Origin: Kineothrix sp. MB12-C1
Lineage (GTDB): Bacteria > Bacillota > Clostridia > Lachnospirales > Lachnospiraceae
Direction: 5' to 3'
Assembly (NCBI RefSeq): GCF_030863805.1
Contig: NZ_CP132957.1
Span: forward strand, 1,922,001-1,986,000
Length of the DNA: 64,000 bases
Position 1 is the first letter of the stretch; the number at the start of each line of letters is the position of its first letter. Below, one piece after another: positions 18,447-25,904 of the stretch. The position numbers and the translations under genes are program-made. The notes under the pieces are model-generated. The model was not told the origin of the DNA. It saw only the letters and a program-made list of their open reading frames with translations, and made no database searches.

Positions 18447-18863
18447 TTATTTACATTCTTTGCAATATCCATACAATTCCAACTTATGACCGGTAATCGT
18501 GAAGTTATCGCTTCCTGTCTCTATCTTCGCATGTTCGAAAGGGCACTGTTTAAGCGGTATCAGCTTATGGCATTGCAAACATATTGCATAATGCCTATGT
18601 GCCCCATAGTTCCACTCGTAATATGCCATATCACCGGTTATTAGCGTTGACTTCGTCACATAGCCCTTTTCTTCAAAGGCTCCCAATGCCCGATATACCG
18701 TCGATATCGCATAGTTTGCCTTTTCATTCGTCTGCATTAGGCGGTGATAGATATCCACTGCACTGATAGGCATTGTCTCCTCCGATAAAATCTTAAAAAT
18801 TTCTTCCCGCTGTTTCGTCTTCTTAATCTCACAGGGAAATACCGGTTCTCCATGTTCTTTCAT
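18447..18863 (-). CDS. Fur-family metalloregulator
   Basis: 138 aa. A winged-helix domain (TKQREEIFKILSE, then ISAVDIYHRLMQ and NYAISTVYRALGAFEEKGYV) precedes the dimerisation domain with HRHYAICLQCHKLIPLKQCPFEH and a final GHKLELYGYCKECK. The CxxC pairs (CLQC, CKEC) are the structural zinc site of Zur/Fur/PerR proteins; the sensory metal cannot be told from sequence. SD GGAGGCGG precedes ATG. It is encoded 31 nt downstream of a heavy-metal exporter gene and probably represses both genes at the palindrome 19793-19836. Confidence 0.92.
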   Translation of the reverse strand: MKEHGEPVFPCEIKKTKQREEIFKILSEETMPISAVDIYHRLMQTNEKANYAISTVYRALGAFEEKGYVTKSTLITGDMAYYEWNYGAHRHYAICLQCHKLIPLKQCPFEHAKIETGSDNFTITGHKLELYGYCKECK

Positions 18864-18894
18864 CTTTTCTATCCGCCTCCTTTCTGCTGACGTA

Positions 18895-19755
18895 TCAAAT
18901 ACCTAAAAGGTCAATTATTATGCCTGACAGTACACCGATTCCGTAAAGCAATGCCGTGATCTTTAAGTTTTCTTTCAGGTTGTCATTGACCCGGAACAAA
19001 ACCAGAAGTCCCACTCCTGTTCCTGCCAGCAATCCTGCCATCATAGAACCGAGCCCCATCATTCCTTTCAAGTAAAGCTGCGTAATAACGATAGAGGATG
19101 CACAGTTAGGTATTAAGCCTACCAAGCCGGCTATCATCTGTCCCAAAACCGGTTTATTGAGAATTAGTTGGGAAAGGAAATCCTCACCTACGAAATGTAT
19201 CACCATATTCAATACAAAAGAAATAACGAGTATAAAGAAAAAGATATTAAGGCTATGGCGCAGCGCTGATTTTAAAATGCCTTCTTCACAGTGACAATTC
19301 TCATTCTCACAAATATGACCGATGTCCATATGGCCGTCTTCTTCCTTATGGGCGTGCACCCTTTTCTTCCTGGCAAACAAATCAATCAGGAAGCCGACTA
19401 TAATACCTATCACTATCTTCATTCCCACTAGCTTCAAAATGACGGAAATGTGAACTTGCTCCGAGATAAGGATAGGGAGCATCTCATCGGAGGTAGATAA
19501 AAAGATAGCAATGAGCGTACCGAGTGTAATAATTCTTCCGGCATACAGATTAGAGGCTGCTGCCGAGAAGCCGCATTGGGGAAATGCTCCCAGGATACCT
19601 CCCGGAACGGGCCCAAAGTATCCCGACCGTTCTATTGCTACCTTTGTCTTTTCCCCCATCTTATGCTCCATATACTCCATAGCCAAATAGGTCAAAAATA
19701 AGAACGGGAATAATTTTATAGAATCTATCAGAGTGTCCATAATGATATCTAACAT
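18895..19755 (-). CDS. Putative 10-TM heavy-metal exporter (ArsP_2/DUF2899-like)
   Basis: 286 aa from ATG 19755 (MLDIIMDTLIDS), with GGCAGGG 8 nt upstream; an upstream ATG at 19803 would read through the operator. About eight to ten membrane segments in two halves. Motifs GILGAFPQCGFSAAASNLYAGRIITLGTLIAIFLSTSDEM and, in the second half, GLIPNCASSIVITQLYLKG are related, indicating an internal duplication. A cytoplasmic loop rich in His, Cys and Glu (HAHKEEDGHMDIGHICENENCHCEE) could bind metal. The family is named a putative heavy-metal or manganese exporter. Co-operonic with a Fur-type regulator. Confidence 0.82.
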   Translation of the reverse strand: MLDIIMDTLIDSIKLFPFLFLTYLAMEYMEHKMGEKTKVAIERSGYFGPVPGGILGAFPQCGFSAAASNLYAGRIITLGTLIAIFLSTSDEMLPILISEQVHISVILKLVGMKIVIGIIVGFLIDLFARKKRVHAHKEEDGHMDIGHICENENCHCEEGILKSALRHSLNIFFFILVISFVLNMVIHFVGEDFLSQLILNKPVLGQMIAGLVGLIPNCASSIVITQLYLKGMMGLGSMMAGLLAGTGVGLLVLFRVNDNLKENLKITALLYGIGVLSGIIIDLLGI

Positions 19756-19792
19756 GAAAATAACCCTGCCTCTCTTACAATATCGATGAAAA

Positions 19793-19836
19793 TATAGTTG
19801 CAAACGAATAGCAATTGCAATTCATTTGCAACTATA
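19793..19836. promoter_or_regulatory. Long palindromic Fur-type operator of the exporter operon
   Basis: Arms 19793-19809 and 19820-19836 are 17-bp inverted repeats with one mismatch around a 10-nt centre that itself contains GCAATTGC. Each outer half holds TTGCAAA, as expected for two adjacent Fur-family dimers. A -35 TTGACA (minus strand, 19856-19861) with a likely -10 at TAATAT lies such that the operator covers the -10 and start point. Confidence 0.72.
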
Positions 19837-19936
19837 TTAACACATGCATGCCATTTGTCAACTATTTTTTATATTCCCTTATCTCCATTTCTCCATTCCA
19901 ATAAGAGCAGGCGGCATCTTCCATTATGCAATAACA

Positions 19937-20479
19937 TTATATCATTCCTTGTAAAAAGTCACCGACTGAAAATATGATCTGATCCCATTCCAATACCAAA
20001 AGAACTAATATAGAAGGTATCATCCATAGAAAAGGTCTGATGTAAAATATTCCTCTTTTACTTTTAGCATCTTCTCTCGCTTCCTCCTGTAAACCTATGC
20101 ATTCCTGATCCCACCAAGATCCTTTATGGTAAATTTCTGAGAGAATACACGTTACGCTGAATAATAAAAGAATGCCTTCATATAATTTCAAAACAGACGA
20201 TAACTCCAGCCTATAAAGAAGAAGTGCAAATAATGGACATAACAAATACCAAACTTTTATAGAATTGACATACTTAAGAATATCTTTGTTATGTTCCGGC
20301 GCTTCCTTTAATGAGCTGATATGAATATCCGATTTCATTTTCTGATAAATATCATTGCAATTTTCACACTGCTCCAAATGATGCTCTATAAATCCACTGA
20401 CCGGCTCTTCCGTTAAGTTATCTACATATATTGGCATCAGCTCTTCGACAATAGCACATTCCATATCTTCCTTCTTCAT
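19937..20479 (-). CDS. Anti-sigma factor, zinc-finger (zf-HC2) type
   Basis: 180 aa. The N-terminal 45 residues carry the zinc-binding HxxxCxxC motif (IEHHLEQCENCNDIY) of RsiW/ChrR-like anti-sigma factors. Two membrane segments follow around residues 70-110 (VWYLLCPLFALLLY and LYEGILLLFSVTCILSEIY), then a cytoplasmic stretch and a final hydrophobic segment (FLWMIPSILVLLVLEW). Its ATG overlaps the sigma gene's TGA (ATGA), so the two are translationally coupled. It should hold the sigma factor at the membrane until a signal arrives; the signal is unknown. Confidence 0.85.
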   Translation of the reverse strand: MKKEDMECAIVEELMPIYVDNLTEEPVSGFIEHHLEQCENCNDIYQKMKSDIHISSLKEAPEHNKDILKYVNSIKVWYLLCPLFALLLYRLELSSVLKLYEGILLLFSVTCILSEIYHKGSWWDQECIGLQEEAREDAKSKRGIFYIRPFLWMIPSILVLLVLEWDQIIFSVGDFLQGMI

Positions 20480-20988
20480 TTCGTTTTCTCCCCTCCATAT
20501 TCATCCAATACACTTATTAAGTTCTTCTTCGTCCTGAAGAATGTAACACGGCACCACGTATCGGATCTGTTGATAATATTCCCTATTTCCATAAATGACT
20601 TTTCTTCTATCAAACGTAATATTAACAAACTTCTTACAGGCTCCTCACATGATTGTATAAAGCCCATTACAATGTCTACAGCTTCTCTATTTAATATTTT
20701 CTCTTCTATATTATTATTTGCACATATGATAGAAACATCTAAATTCTCAATATGTATTATCTTCCTCTTCCTATTTAAATAATTAATACATTCGTTATGA
20801 GCGATAGAAAATATCCATGTTTTAATGTGGCTATCTCCCCGAAAGCAATCTTTTCCCCTCATTACTTTTATAAATACGTTCTGCAGTATATCTTCCGTAT
20901 CATGATTATTAAAAGTCATAAAATAAATATATCTGTATAAATCCTTATAATAATTTTTGTATAAGGCCCCCACATCTTCTATGAGCAA
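20476..20988 (-). CDS. ECF-family RNA polymerase sigma factor
   Basis: 170 aa from a TTG start with AGAAGGTGA just upstream. Region 2 is seen in YKDLYRYIYFMTFNNHDTEDILQNVFIKVMRG and region 4 in RSLLILRLIEEKSFMEIGNIINRSDTWCRVTFFRTKKNL, with no region 3, as in ECF sigma factors. Partner anti-sigma follows with a 4-nt overlap. The 208 nt upstream (20989-21196) contain the ABC-operon terminator and an AT-rich stretch in which I see no clear ECF-type autoregulatory promoter. Confidence 0.92.
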   Translation of the reverse strand: MLIEDVGALYKNYYKDLYRYIYFMTFNNHDTEDILQNVFIKVMRGKDCFRGDSHIKTWIFSIAHNECINYLNRKRKIIHIENLDVSIICANNNIEEKILNREAVDIVMGFIQSCEEPVRSLLILRLIEEKSFMEIGNIINRSDTWCRVTFFRTKKNLISVLDEYGGEKTK

Positions 20989-21165
20989 ATTCTATCACCT
21001 TCTTTAACTTAAAAGTTTTTTTCTATTTCATCGACGAAAGCCGTTCTATCTCTTTTTACTAATTATTACTTTATCATTCTTTATTATAATAGACAAATAA
21101 TCTGTCTGATTTGTTACACTTTCTAAAATTATTTTTCTCTTTTTATTTTCCTATAGAAAAAAATC

Positions 21166-21188
21166 CTCCGGCCCTATAAGAACCGGAG
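21166..21188 (-). terminator. Terminator of the LytTR-DUF3021-ABC operon
   Basis: CTCCGG/CCGGAG stem (21166-21171 and 21183-21188), followed on the minus strand by GATTTTTTT. Confidence 0.75.
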
Positions 21189-21196
21189 AACTTTTA

Positions 21197-21904
21197 TTAA
21201 TCTTCCATACGATTATATCGGAAAACAATAATGAATGTAATTAAGAAAAGAAGAAAGTTTAGCGAAACTACCAGCACCGTTTCCCAAGTCAGGTGATAAC
21301 TGGAGGAATTCTGTATAAAATTCCCTATTTGCTGCCCATAAATGTATTTCGAAACCTTTCCTATCTTCTCGTTAAAATAAGCAATCATTGGGAGGAAAGA
21401 AATTACCATACTGATAGGAACTGCAATTGCATTGGCGCTCATTGAATTCTTAGCAAATCCTCCGATAGCAAGGCCTAACACTATGGAGCATATACAGCCG
21501 ATACTCATGCATAGCATAAACTCTGCCCCGGTCTTCACATTATAATTGCCCATTGTAAGGTAGCTGCTTCCCGTGAGCATAGTGCAGAAGAATACGAAGC
21601 CACCGATACTCGCCAGATATTCCACAGGGCGTATTCCTGACATTATCAATACCCGAAGCGTATTCTTTTCTTTTTCCTCTGATATTATGGAAGCCGTTAC
21701 TACTACCGGTGTAAATACTGCATGCATAGTTGCGAAAATCGATATAAAGAAATCAGTCTCTCCCAGCTGCTGTCCCACAGATGTTGTCAGAACAAGTGCT
21801 ACCAAGGGATACACGAAGAAGAGCACTAACACTTGTGTATTTTTCAAAATATCCTTACATTGCTTTGAGAAAACTGCCCCTATATGTGATATACGAATAT
21901 TCAT
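21197..21904 (-). CDS. ABC-2-type transporter permease
   Basis: 235 aa with six predicted membrane segments (VLVLFFVYPLVALVL near residue 25, VVVTASIISEEKEKNTLRVL near 70, then segments near 105, 135, 170 and 210). The EEKEKNTLRVLIMSGIRP loop after the second segment is typical of ABC-2 exporters. It starts 4 nt inside the ATPase gene (ATGA overlap), so the two form one transporter. The substrate could be a peptide, lipid or drug; sequence does not decide. Last gene of the LytTR-led operon. Confidence 0.88.
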   Translation of the reverse strand: MNIRISHIGAVFSKQCKDILKNTQVLVLFFVYPLVALVLTTSVGQQLGETDFFISIFATMHAVFTPVVVTASIISEEKEKNTLRVLIMSGIRPVEYLASIGGFVFFCTMLTGSSYLTMGNYNVKTGAEFMLCMSIGCICSIVLGLAIGGFAKNSMSANAIAVPISMVISFLPMIAYFNEKIGKVSKYIYGQQIGNFIQNSSSYHLTWETVLVVSLNFLLFLITFIIVFRYNRMED

Positions 21905-22749
21905 TCCTCCAGCCCCCTTCCTGTTAACCTGAGAAATACTTGTTCCAGATCCGGTTCAGAGGAATGGATCGAGACTATATCACCCTGACGAAACATCTGC
22001 TCTATTTTTCCTGCACTTTCAGGGCTGTTTATTATATTTATCATCTGATTATTTTTCATAAATATCCTGATCTGGTTCTCCGAATTATATCTCCTGCACA
22101 ATTCTTCCGGTTCCCCGTATTCTATAATATTTCCCTCATGTAAAAGGGCAATGTTATCACACATCTTCGCCGCTTCTTCCATATTATGAGTCGTTAAAAA
22201 GATAGTCGTTCCCTCTTCCCTCAATCGGAATAAAAGTTCATGAATTGTCTTAGTCGTCGCAGGATCAAGGCCGCTCGTAGGTTCGTCCAGGAATAAAAGC
22301 TTCGGCCTATGCAGGATGGATCTGGCCAATATCAGCCTTTGACGCATCCCCTTCGACAGCTTGCCCGCTGATGTCTTCTTCTCACCGCCTAACCCAACCG
22401 CCGTAAGAACTTCTTTTATCCTTCTCTTATCTATTTTATAAATAGAAGAAAATAACTTCAAATTATCATAGCAGCTTAATCGTTCATAAATGCCGCTGTT
22501 GTCCATTACCATCCCTATTTCTCTGTAGCTGTTCTCCTTTAACCTTTCACTGTTCTCCCCGAACACATACGCTTTTCCCGCAGACGCCGGAAGCTGCCCG
22601 GTCAGTATCTTAATGAGGGTCGTCTTCCCCGCCCCCGAAGGTCCCAGCAGGCCAAATATCTCCTGCTTCTCTACATCTAAATTAACAGAAATTAAAACCT
22701 TCTTTTCACCAAAGCACTTATCAATATTTTCAAGTTTTATCACTTTCAT
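21901..22749 (-). CDS. ABC transporter ATP-binding protein
   Basis: 282 aa. Walker A GLLGPSGAGKTTLIK near residue 35, Q-loop region REIGMVMDNSGIY, signature LSKGMRQRLILARS near 135, Walker B LLFLDEPTSGLDP near 155 and the switch His in TTHNMEEAAKM are all intact. The C-terminal 70 residues are an extra domain seen in DrrA/CcmA-type exporters. Pairs with the permease at 21197-21904. The operon also holds DUF3021 and LytTR genes, a combination of sensor and exporter common in Firmicutes. Confidence 0.93.
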   Translation of the reverse strand: MKVIKLENIDKCFGEKKVLISVNLDVEKQEIFGLLGPSGAGKTTLIKILTGQLPASAGKAYVFGENSERLKENSYREIGMVMDNSGIYERLSCYDNLKLFSSIYKIDKRRIKEVLTAVGLGGEKKTSAGKLSKGMRQRLILARSILHRPKLLFLDEPTSGLDPATTKTIHELLFRLREEGTTIFLTTHNMEEAAKMCDNIALLHEGNIIEYGEPEELCRRYNSENQIRIFMKNNQMINIINSPESAGKIEQMFRQGDIVSIHSSEPDLEQVFLRLTGRGLEE

Positions 22750-22755
22750 ATTATT

Positions 22756-23262
22756 TCATCTCTTCTTTCCCGATATCTCACTTTTTTGCCGCTTCTTATA
22801 TTCCTCCAACCGTTGCTCATATATTTTACTTTCCCACTTTGTTTTTATTACCATAACTGCGGTACTAGCTCCGAAGCAAATGCTAAAGGATAGGAAGAAG
22901 CCCAACCACCCCTGCCACGAATATGCCGGAAACCATCCGAAATATAAAATGAACACTATCATCAATGCCGTCACACAAAGCAACATAAGAATGGTACGCA
23001 TCAAGTAGGATAAACTGCCGAAATATTTTTCCTTGTAAAAGATTCTCTCGATGGCAGAAATACAGACAGAGGATAATAGAAGCTCCGATAAAGTACGAAA
23101 AGCAATTCCTTGATTCCCCAGCCTAAATAATGTGGAAAACCTCATATCTTCCTCCCCTATCGTCAGGGCAATTCCCATAATCACTAATATCGTTATGCCA
23201 AATATAATAAATGTCTGTGCGATAAAACCAGACCGATTCATAATATTATCTTTCCTTTCCAT
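22756..23262 (-). CDS. DUF3021-family membrane protein
   Basis: 168 aa with four membrane segments (FIAQTFIIFGITILVIMGIAL near residue 15, then near 55, 90 and 120) and a charged C-terminal helix (WESKIYEQRLEEYKKRQK). DUF3021 proteins are almost always encoded next to a LytTR regulator, as here (gap 43 nt), and such membrane partners restrain their LytTR protein in related systems. The ABC ATPase gene follows 6 nt downstream. Start at 23262 has SD AAGGAG 9 nt upstream. Confidence 0.85.
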   Translation of the reverse strand: MERKDNIMNRSGFIAQTFIIFGITILVIMGIALTIGEEDMRFSTLFRLGNQGIAFRTLSELLLSSVCISAIERIFYKEKYFGSLSYLMRTILMLLCVTALMIVFILYFGWFPAYSWQGWLGFFLSFSICFGASTAVMVIKTKWESKIYEQRLEEYKKRQKSEISGKKR

Positions 23263-23305
23263 TTCACATGCTCCTTCCTATATCCCCGTTATTCTTTCGC
23301 ACTCT

Positions 23306-23746
23306 TTAGACAATATCCAGCTTTTCCTTTATCGTTACCGCATACTGTCTGGATACCATAAGTTTCTCCCCATTATTCATCGTCACCAGTATCCTCCCAT
23401 TGAAATCTGACTTAAGTGCTTTTATTTCATTGAAGTTAATTAAGACAGACTTGCCTGCACGAAAGAACCCCGCGGTATCGAGCTGCTCTTCCAGCTCATA
23501 CAATCTTAAGGGTGTCTCATACACTTCATTTTCTGTGTATAAAAAGGTCTTTTTATCCACAGTATCAATATAGAAGATTTTAGCAGCATCCAGCAGGTAG
23601 GTCTGATCACCCTTTATGCCCGTCAGCTTCTTGTCGTATACGCGCAGCATTGTAATGATCCTCATAATTTCTTCATCCACTTTCTTACAGTTGATGATAA
23701 CTTCCACATCCTCCTGTTCCGGCACTTCGTTTATCCGTATTTTCAA
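23306..23746 (-). CDS. LytTR-family DNA-binding regulator
   Basis: 146 aa from TTG 23746 (MKIRINEVPEQEDVEV), chosen because AGGAGGT lies 5 nt upstream; the longer ATG frame from 23794 has no SD and runs through a repeat. The N-terminal 45 residues (VEVIINCKKVDEEIMRIITML) are the usual partner domain of one-component LytTR proteins, and residues about 50-146 are a LytTR domain (YLLDAAKIFYIDTVDKKTFLYT, then FFRAGKSVLINFNEIKAL, NGRILVTMNNGEKLMVSRQY). No receiver domain. It probably drives its own operon. Confidence 0.92.
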   Translation of the reverse strand: MKIRINEVPEQEDVEVIINCKKVDEEIMRIITMLRVYDKKLTGIKGDQTYLLDAAKIFYIDTVDKKTFLYTENEVYETPLRLYELEEQLDTAGFFRAGKSVLINFNEIKALKSDFNGRILVTMNNGEKLMVSRQYAVTIKEKLDIV

Positions 23747-23772
23747 TGGGCACCTCCTGCTTCGTAATGTAC

Positions 23773-23885
23773 AACCTTTTGACCCCGGCATCATGATATA
23801 AAAGTATAATATTTTGCAATATTATACTGCACCAAACAACGTGAGTGTGCATAAAACATACCTGGTCGCTTGCGGCCAAGGTATC
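23773..23885 (-). repeat. Composite intergenic repeat upstream of the LytTR gene
   Basis: On the minus strand, 23833-23885 is a ~50-nt block also found at about 47004-47056 (most positions identical). It is followed by an inverted repeat GTATAATATT/AATATTATAC with a 4-nt loop and by a block ending GGGGTCAAAAGGT, shared with 42037-42075. Function unknown; it lies between the LytTR start and the XRE promoter region. Confidence 0.7.
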
Positions 23886-24057
23886 GATACTTTATATATC
23901 TACTATATGAAGTTTAAGTCTGTATTTCAATTATATTTTTCTATGTTGCAGAAATTAATTACTAAGGTGTCGGGTAGACCGCGCAAGGAATATTAGTAAG
24001 GCAGACCAGCATTTTTCATATATAAGTAGTACATATAAAGCAAAATGTAAAATGCGC

Positions 24058-24109
24058 TTGACATATTATGTAAAGCGAACTATACTATAAATGTAAAGCA
24101 AACTATACT
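24058..24109 (+). promoter_or_regulatory. Promoter with two direct-repeat operators for the XRE/membrane operon
   Basis: TTGACA (24058-24063), a 17-nt spacer, then TATACT (24081-24086). An 18-nt sequence TGTAAAGCGAACTATACT at 24069-24086 is repeated with one change at 24092-24109, a 23-nt period. The first copy covers the spacer and -10, the second the start point, so a bound repressor would block the promoter. Confidence 0.72.
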
Positions 24110-24129
24110 TCAAGAAAGGAAGGGGTTTT

Positions 24130-24339
24130 TTGCAAAATAAAATACAAGAAATGAGGAAGACCTACAAAGTAACTCAAAGCGAATTAGCGGACGCCGTAGA
24201 TGTGACGAGACAGACTATTATCTCTTTGGAAAGCGGCAAATATAATGCTTCTCTCGTTCTCGCTCACAAAATCGCACAATATTTTAATGTATCTATTGAA
24301 GAAATGTTTATTTTTGATAAGGAGGATGAAAACCTATGA
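24130..24339 (+). CDS. Small XRE-family regulator
   Basis: 69 aa from a TTG start with AAGGAAGGGG 6 nt upstream. It is almost wholly a helix-turn-helix (MRKTYKVTQSELADAVDVTRQTIISLESGKYNASLVLAHKIAQYFNVSIEEMFIF), the type that partners small membrane proteins in Firmicutes. The membrane-protein gene overlaps its stop by 4 nt. The two direct repeats in its promoter are its likely operators. Confidence 0.92.
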   Translation: MQNKIQEMRKTYKVTQSELADAVDVTRQTIISLESGKYNASLVLAHKIAQYFNVSIEEMFIFDKEDENL

Positions 24340-24821
24340 TATGTTTACTTAATCTATCTGATAAGAATGTAAAGACGAATGAAGAATTTTCCAAAGTCCT
24401 GAAGAAGAGAATCCGTATTTTCTATTGGCTGATTGCCCTCGGTGCTATCACTTTGTCCGTTGCCTTATGTAATGAGTTTTTCTGGCGCATCGGCGAGAAT
24501 TCATGGCTGGATGGGCTGTATACAGGATTGGGTACGGGTATTATTATCATCGCTGTTAAAAAGATAATGAATTATAAAAAAGTCTTAAAAGATGAAGGTC
24601 TCTTAAAAAAAGAGCGCCTGAAAACACAGGATGAACGTAACCAAATCATTGCCGGTAAGGCTATGCAATCAGCCACGTTTACTGTTTTACTTCTCTCTTA
24701 CGCAGTTTTGCTAATTGCCGGGTTTTTCAGCCGTACTATTTTCTACTGTTTTTGGTGGGTCGTTACTATTTATTGCCTGGCTTACTTAATCTTCAACAAA
24801 TACTATAATAGAAAAATATAA
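24336..24821 (+). CDS. Small multi-pass membrane protein paired with XRE regulator
   Basis: 161 aa with four membrane segments (FYWLIALGAITLSVALCNEF near residue 30, LGTGIIIIAVKKI near 65, TFTVLLLSYAVLLIAGF near 115 and FYCFWWVVTIYCLAYLIF near 140). The loop LKTQDERNQIIAGKA is typical of small uncharacterised membrane proteins found next to XRE regulators. ATG overlaps the regulator's TGA, so expression is coupled. Function unknown. Confidence 0.8.
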   Translation: MICLLNLSDKNVKTNEEFSKVLKKRIRIFYWLIALGAITLSVALCNEFFWRIGENSWLDGLYTGLGTGIIIIAVKKIMNYKKVLKDEGLLKKERLKTQDERNQIIAGKAMQSATFTVLLLSYAVLLIAGFFSRTIFYCFWWVVTIYCLAYLIFNKYYNRKI

Positions 24822-24822
24822 A

Positions 24823-24849
24823 GTAACTGCGAGGGTACTGAACAATTAC
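24823..24849 (+). repeat. 27-nt intergenic repeat, copy 1
   Basis: GTAACTGCGAGGGTACTGAA and following CAATTAC, just after the membrane-protein gene. Related copies lie at 46409-46435 (reverse), 29914-29943 and 32975-33003. All sit in gaps behind genes. Confidence 0.6.
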
Positions 24850-24863
24850 AATATAAAAATTTT

Positions 24864-24901
24864 AGAGGTTCCTTGATGCCATGGCATTCAAAGGAACCTC
24901 T
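24864..24901. terminator. Bidirectional terminator
   Basis: 11-bp perfect stem (24864-24874 with 24891-24901) between convergent genes, with T-rich flanks on both strands. Confidence 0.8.
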
Positions 24902-24910
24902 TACTTTTTC

Positions 24911-25132
24911 TTAGAAAAAATCTGATCCGTCCAAAAGACTTCTAAATGCTCCGTCATCCCCTTCCGCTAACGAATTAACGATTCGGTCCATTTCTCTTTT
25001 CGACTTTACTTTCTTACTTCTTGCTATTGTCTGTTCCTTCTCTGCCTCAGTCATCTTCGCGAACCTATCCATCGCTCCCTGATTCATAGCAAGAGATAGT
25101 CCAAGACCTATTGGAAGCTGCTGATTATCCAT
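24911..25132 (-). CDS. Small hypothetical protein
   Basis: 73 aa from ATG 25132, with AAAGGGGG about 8 nt upstream (a longer frame to 25177 has no SD). A hydrophobic N-terminal patch (LPIGLGLSLAMNQGAM) is followed by a charged helix (EKEQTIARSKKVKSKREMDRIVNSLAEGD). I recall similar short proteins in related anaerobes but know no function. Single gene; the 164 nt up to the next gene (25133-25296) show nothing I can name. Confidence 0.7.
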   Translation of the reverse strand: MDNQQLPIGLGLSLAMNQGAMDRFAKMTEAEKEQTIARSKKVKSKREMDRIVNSLAEGDDGAFRSLLDGSDFF

Positions 25133-25296
25133 ATTTTTGCCCCCTTTCAAATACATTTTAATCACTCTTATCACCATGCCTTTTCAAGTCTCACGACTTT
25201 CGACATAAGTTCATATTTAGTATTTGAAAAGGAAAGTCTTAGTAATCATCCTCTTTCTTCCACCATTGCTATTTTTCGGCAAAAGACTGCAAAAAT

Positions 25297-25674
25297 CTAT
25301 TTTTTGTGAAAGGCCTCGTGCTCTCTTTTCAATTCCTCGAATAGCTCTACCGCATTCCAAAATTGATTCGTCGGCGTAAGAACCGCCTTATAATTAACTC
25401 TTGGCAGCTTATGCTTACGAAATCCCATAAGAACGCTATCTACCTGCTCTCCTGTCATTCCGGCGAAAATCATCATTTCTCCGTCTAATTCTTCTCCCTC
25501 ATACTTATTCTCAGAAGGCTCGATACCTTCTGCCCCGGCATGGAAACCAATGGGATCTAAATAGTCCTCCTTCGCAATTTCCTTTATTGCCAAATGTTGA
25601 ACTAATAACATTCTTTTTAATTGCTCTTTGCGAGACTTGTCCTGAAAGTTATATAACAGTATACTTGCTTTCAT
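25297..25674 (-). CDS. DUF3783-family protein
   Basis: 125 aa, soluble. It starts with SILLYNF and ends with NYKAVLTPTNQFWNAVELFEELKREHEAFH, the pattern of DUF3783 proteins, in which the conserved block LPRVNYKAVLTPTNxxW occurs. Function unknown. It has a weak SD (CAGGG) before the ATG. Nothing in its surroundings points to a pathway. Confidence 0.72.
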   Translation of the reverse strand: MKASILLYNFQDKSRKEQLKRMLLVQHLAIKEIAKEDYLDPIGFHAGAEGIEPSENKYEGEELDGEMMIFAGMTGEQVDSVLMGFRKHKLPRVNYKAVLTPTNQFWNAVELFEELKREHEAFHKK

Positions 25675-25904
25675 TTTTATACCCTGATCCTTTCGACTTT
25701 TCTTCCTCTAACGCATATGATAAAGAACATTATGTGAACTTTATAAATAATTAAAGCTTTTTCAATATTTCAAATTGTGATTTATAAAAAAAAGTGTATA
25801 ATGATAACAAATATCACCACTTACATAAATTTTAAAACTTTTTGATGAAAAATTCACACATTTGTATTATACTAGGCTGTAACCCTATCTCTAGGAGGAG
25901 AATT

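Noticed and set aside
23746-23794. 16 extra N-terminal residues on the LytTR protein
   Set aside because: The extension encodes repeat sequence and lacks an SD, whereas TTG 23746 follows AGGAGGT at ideal spacing.
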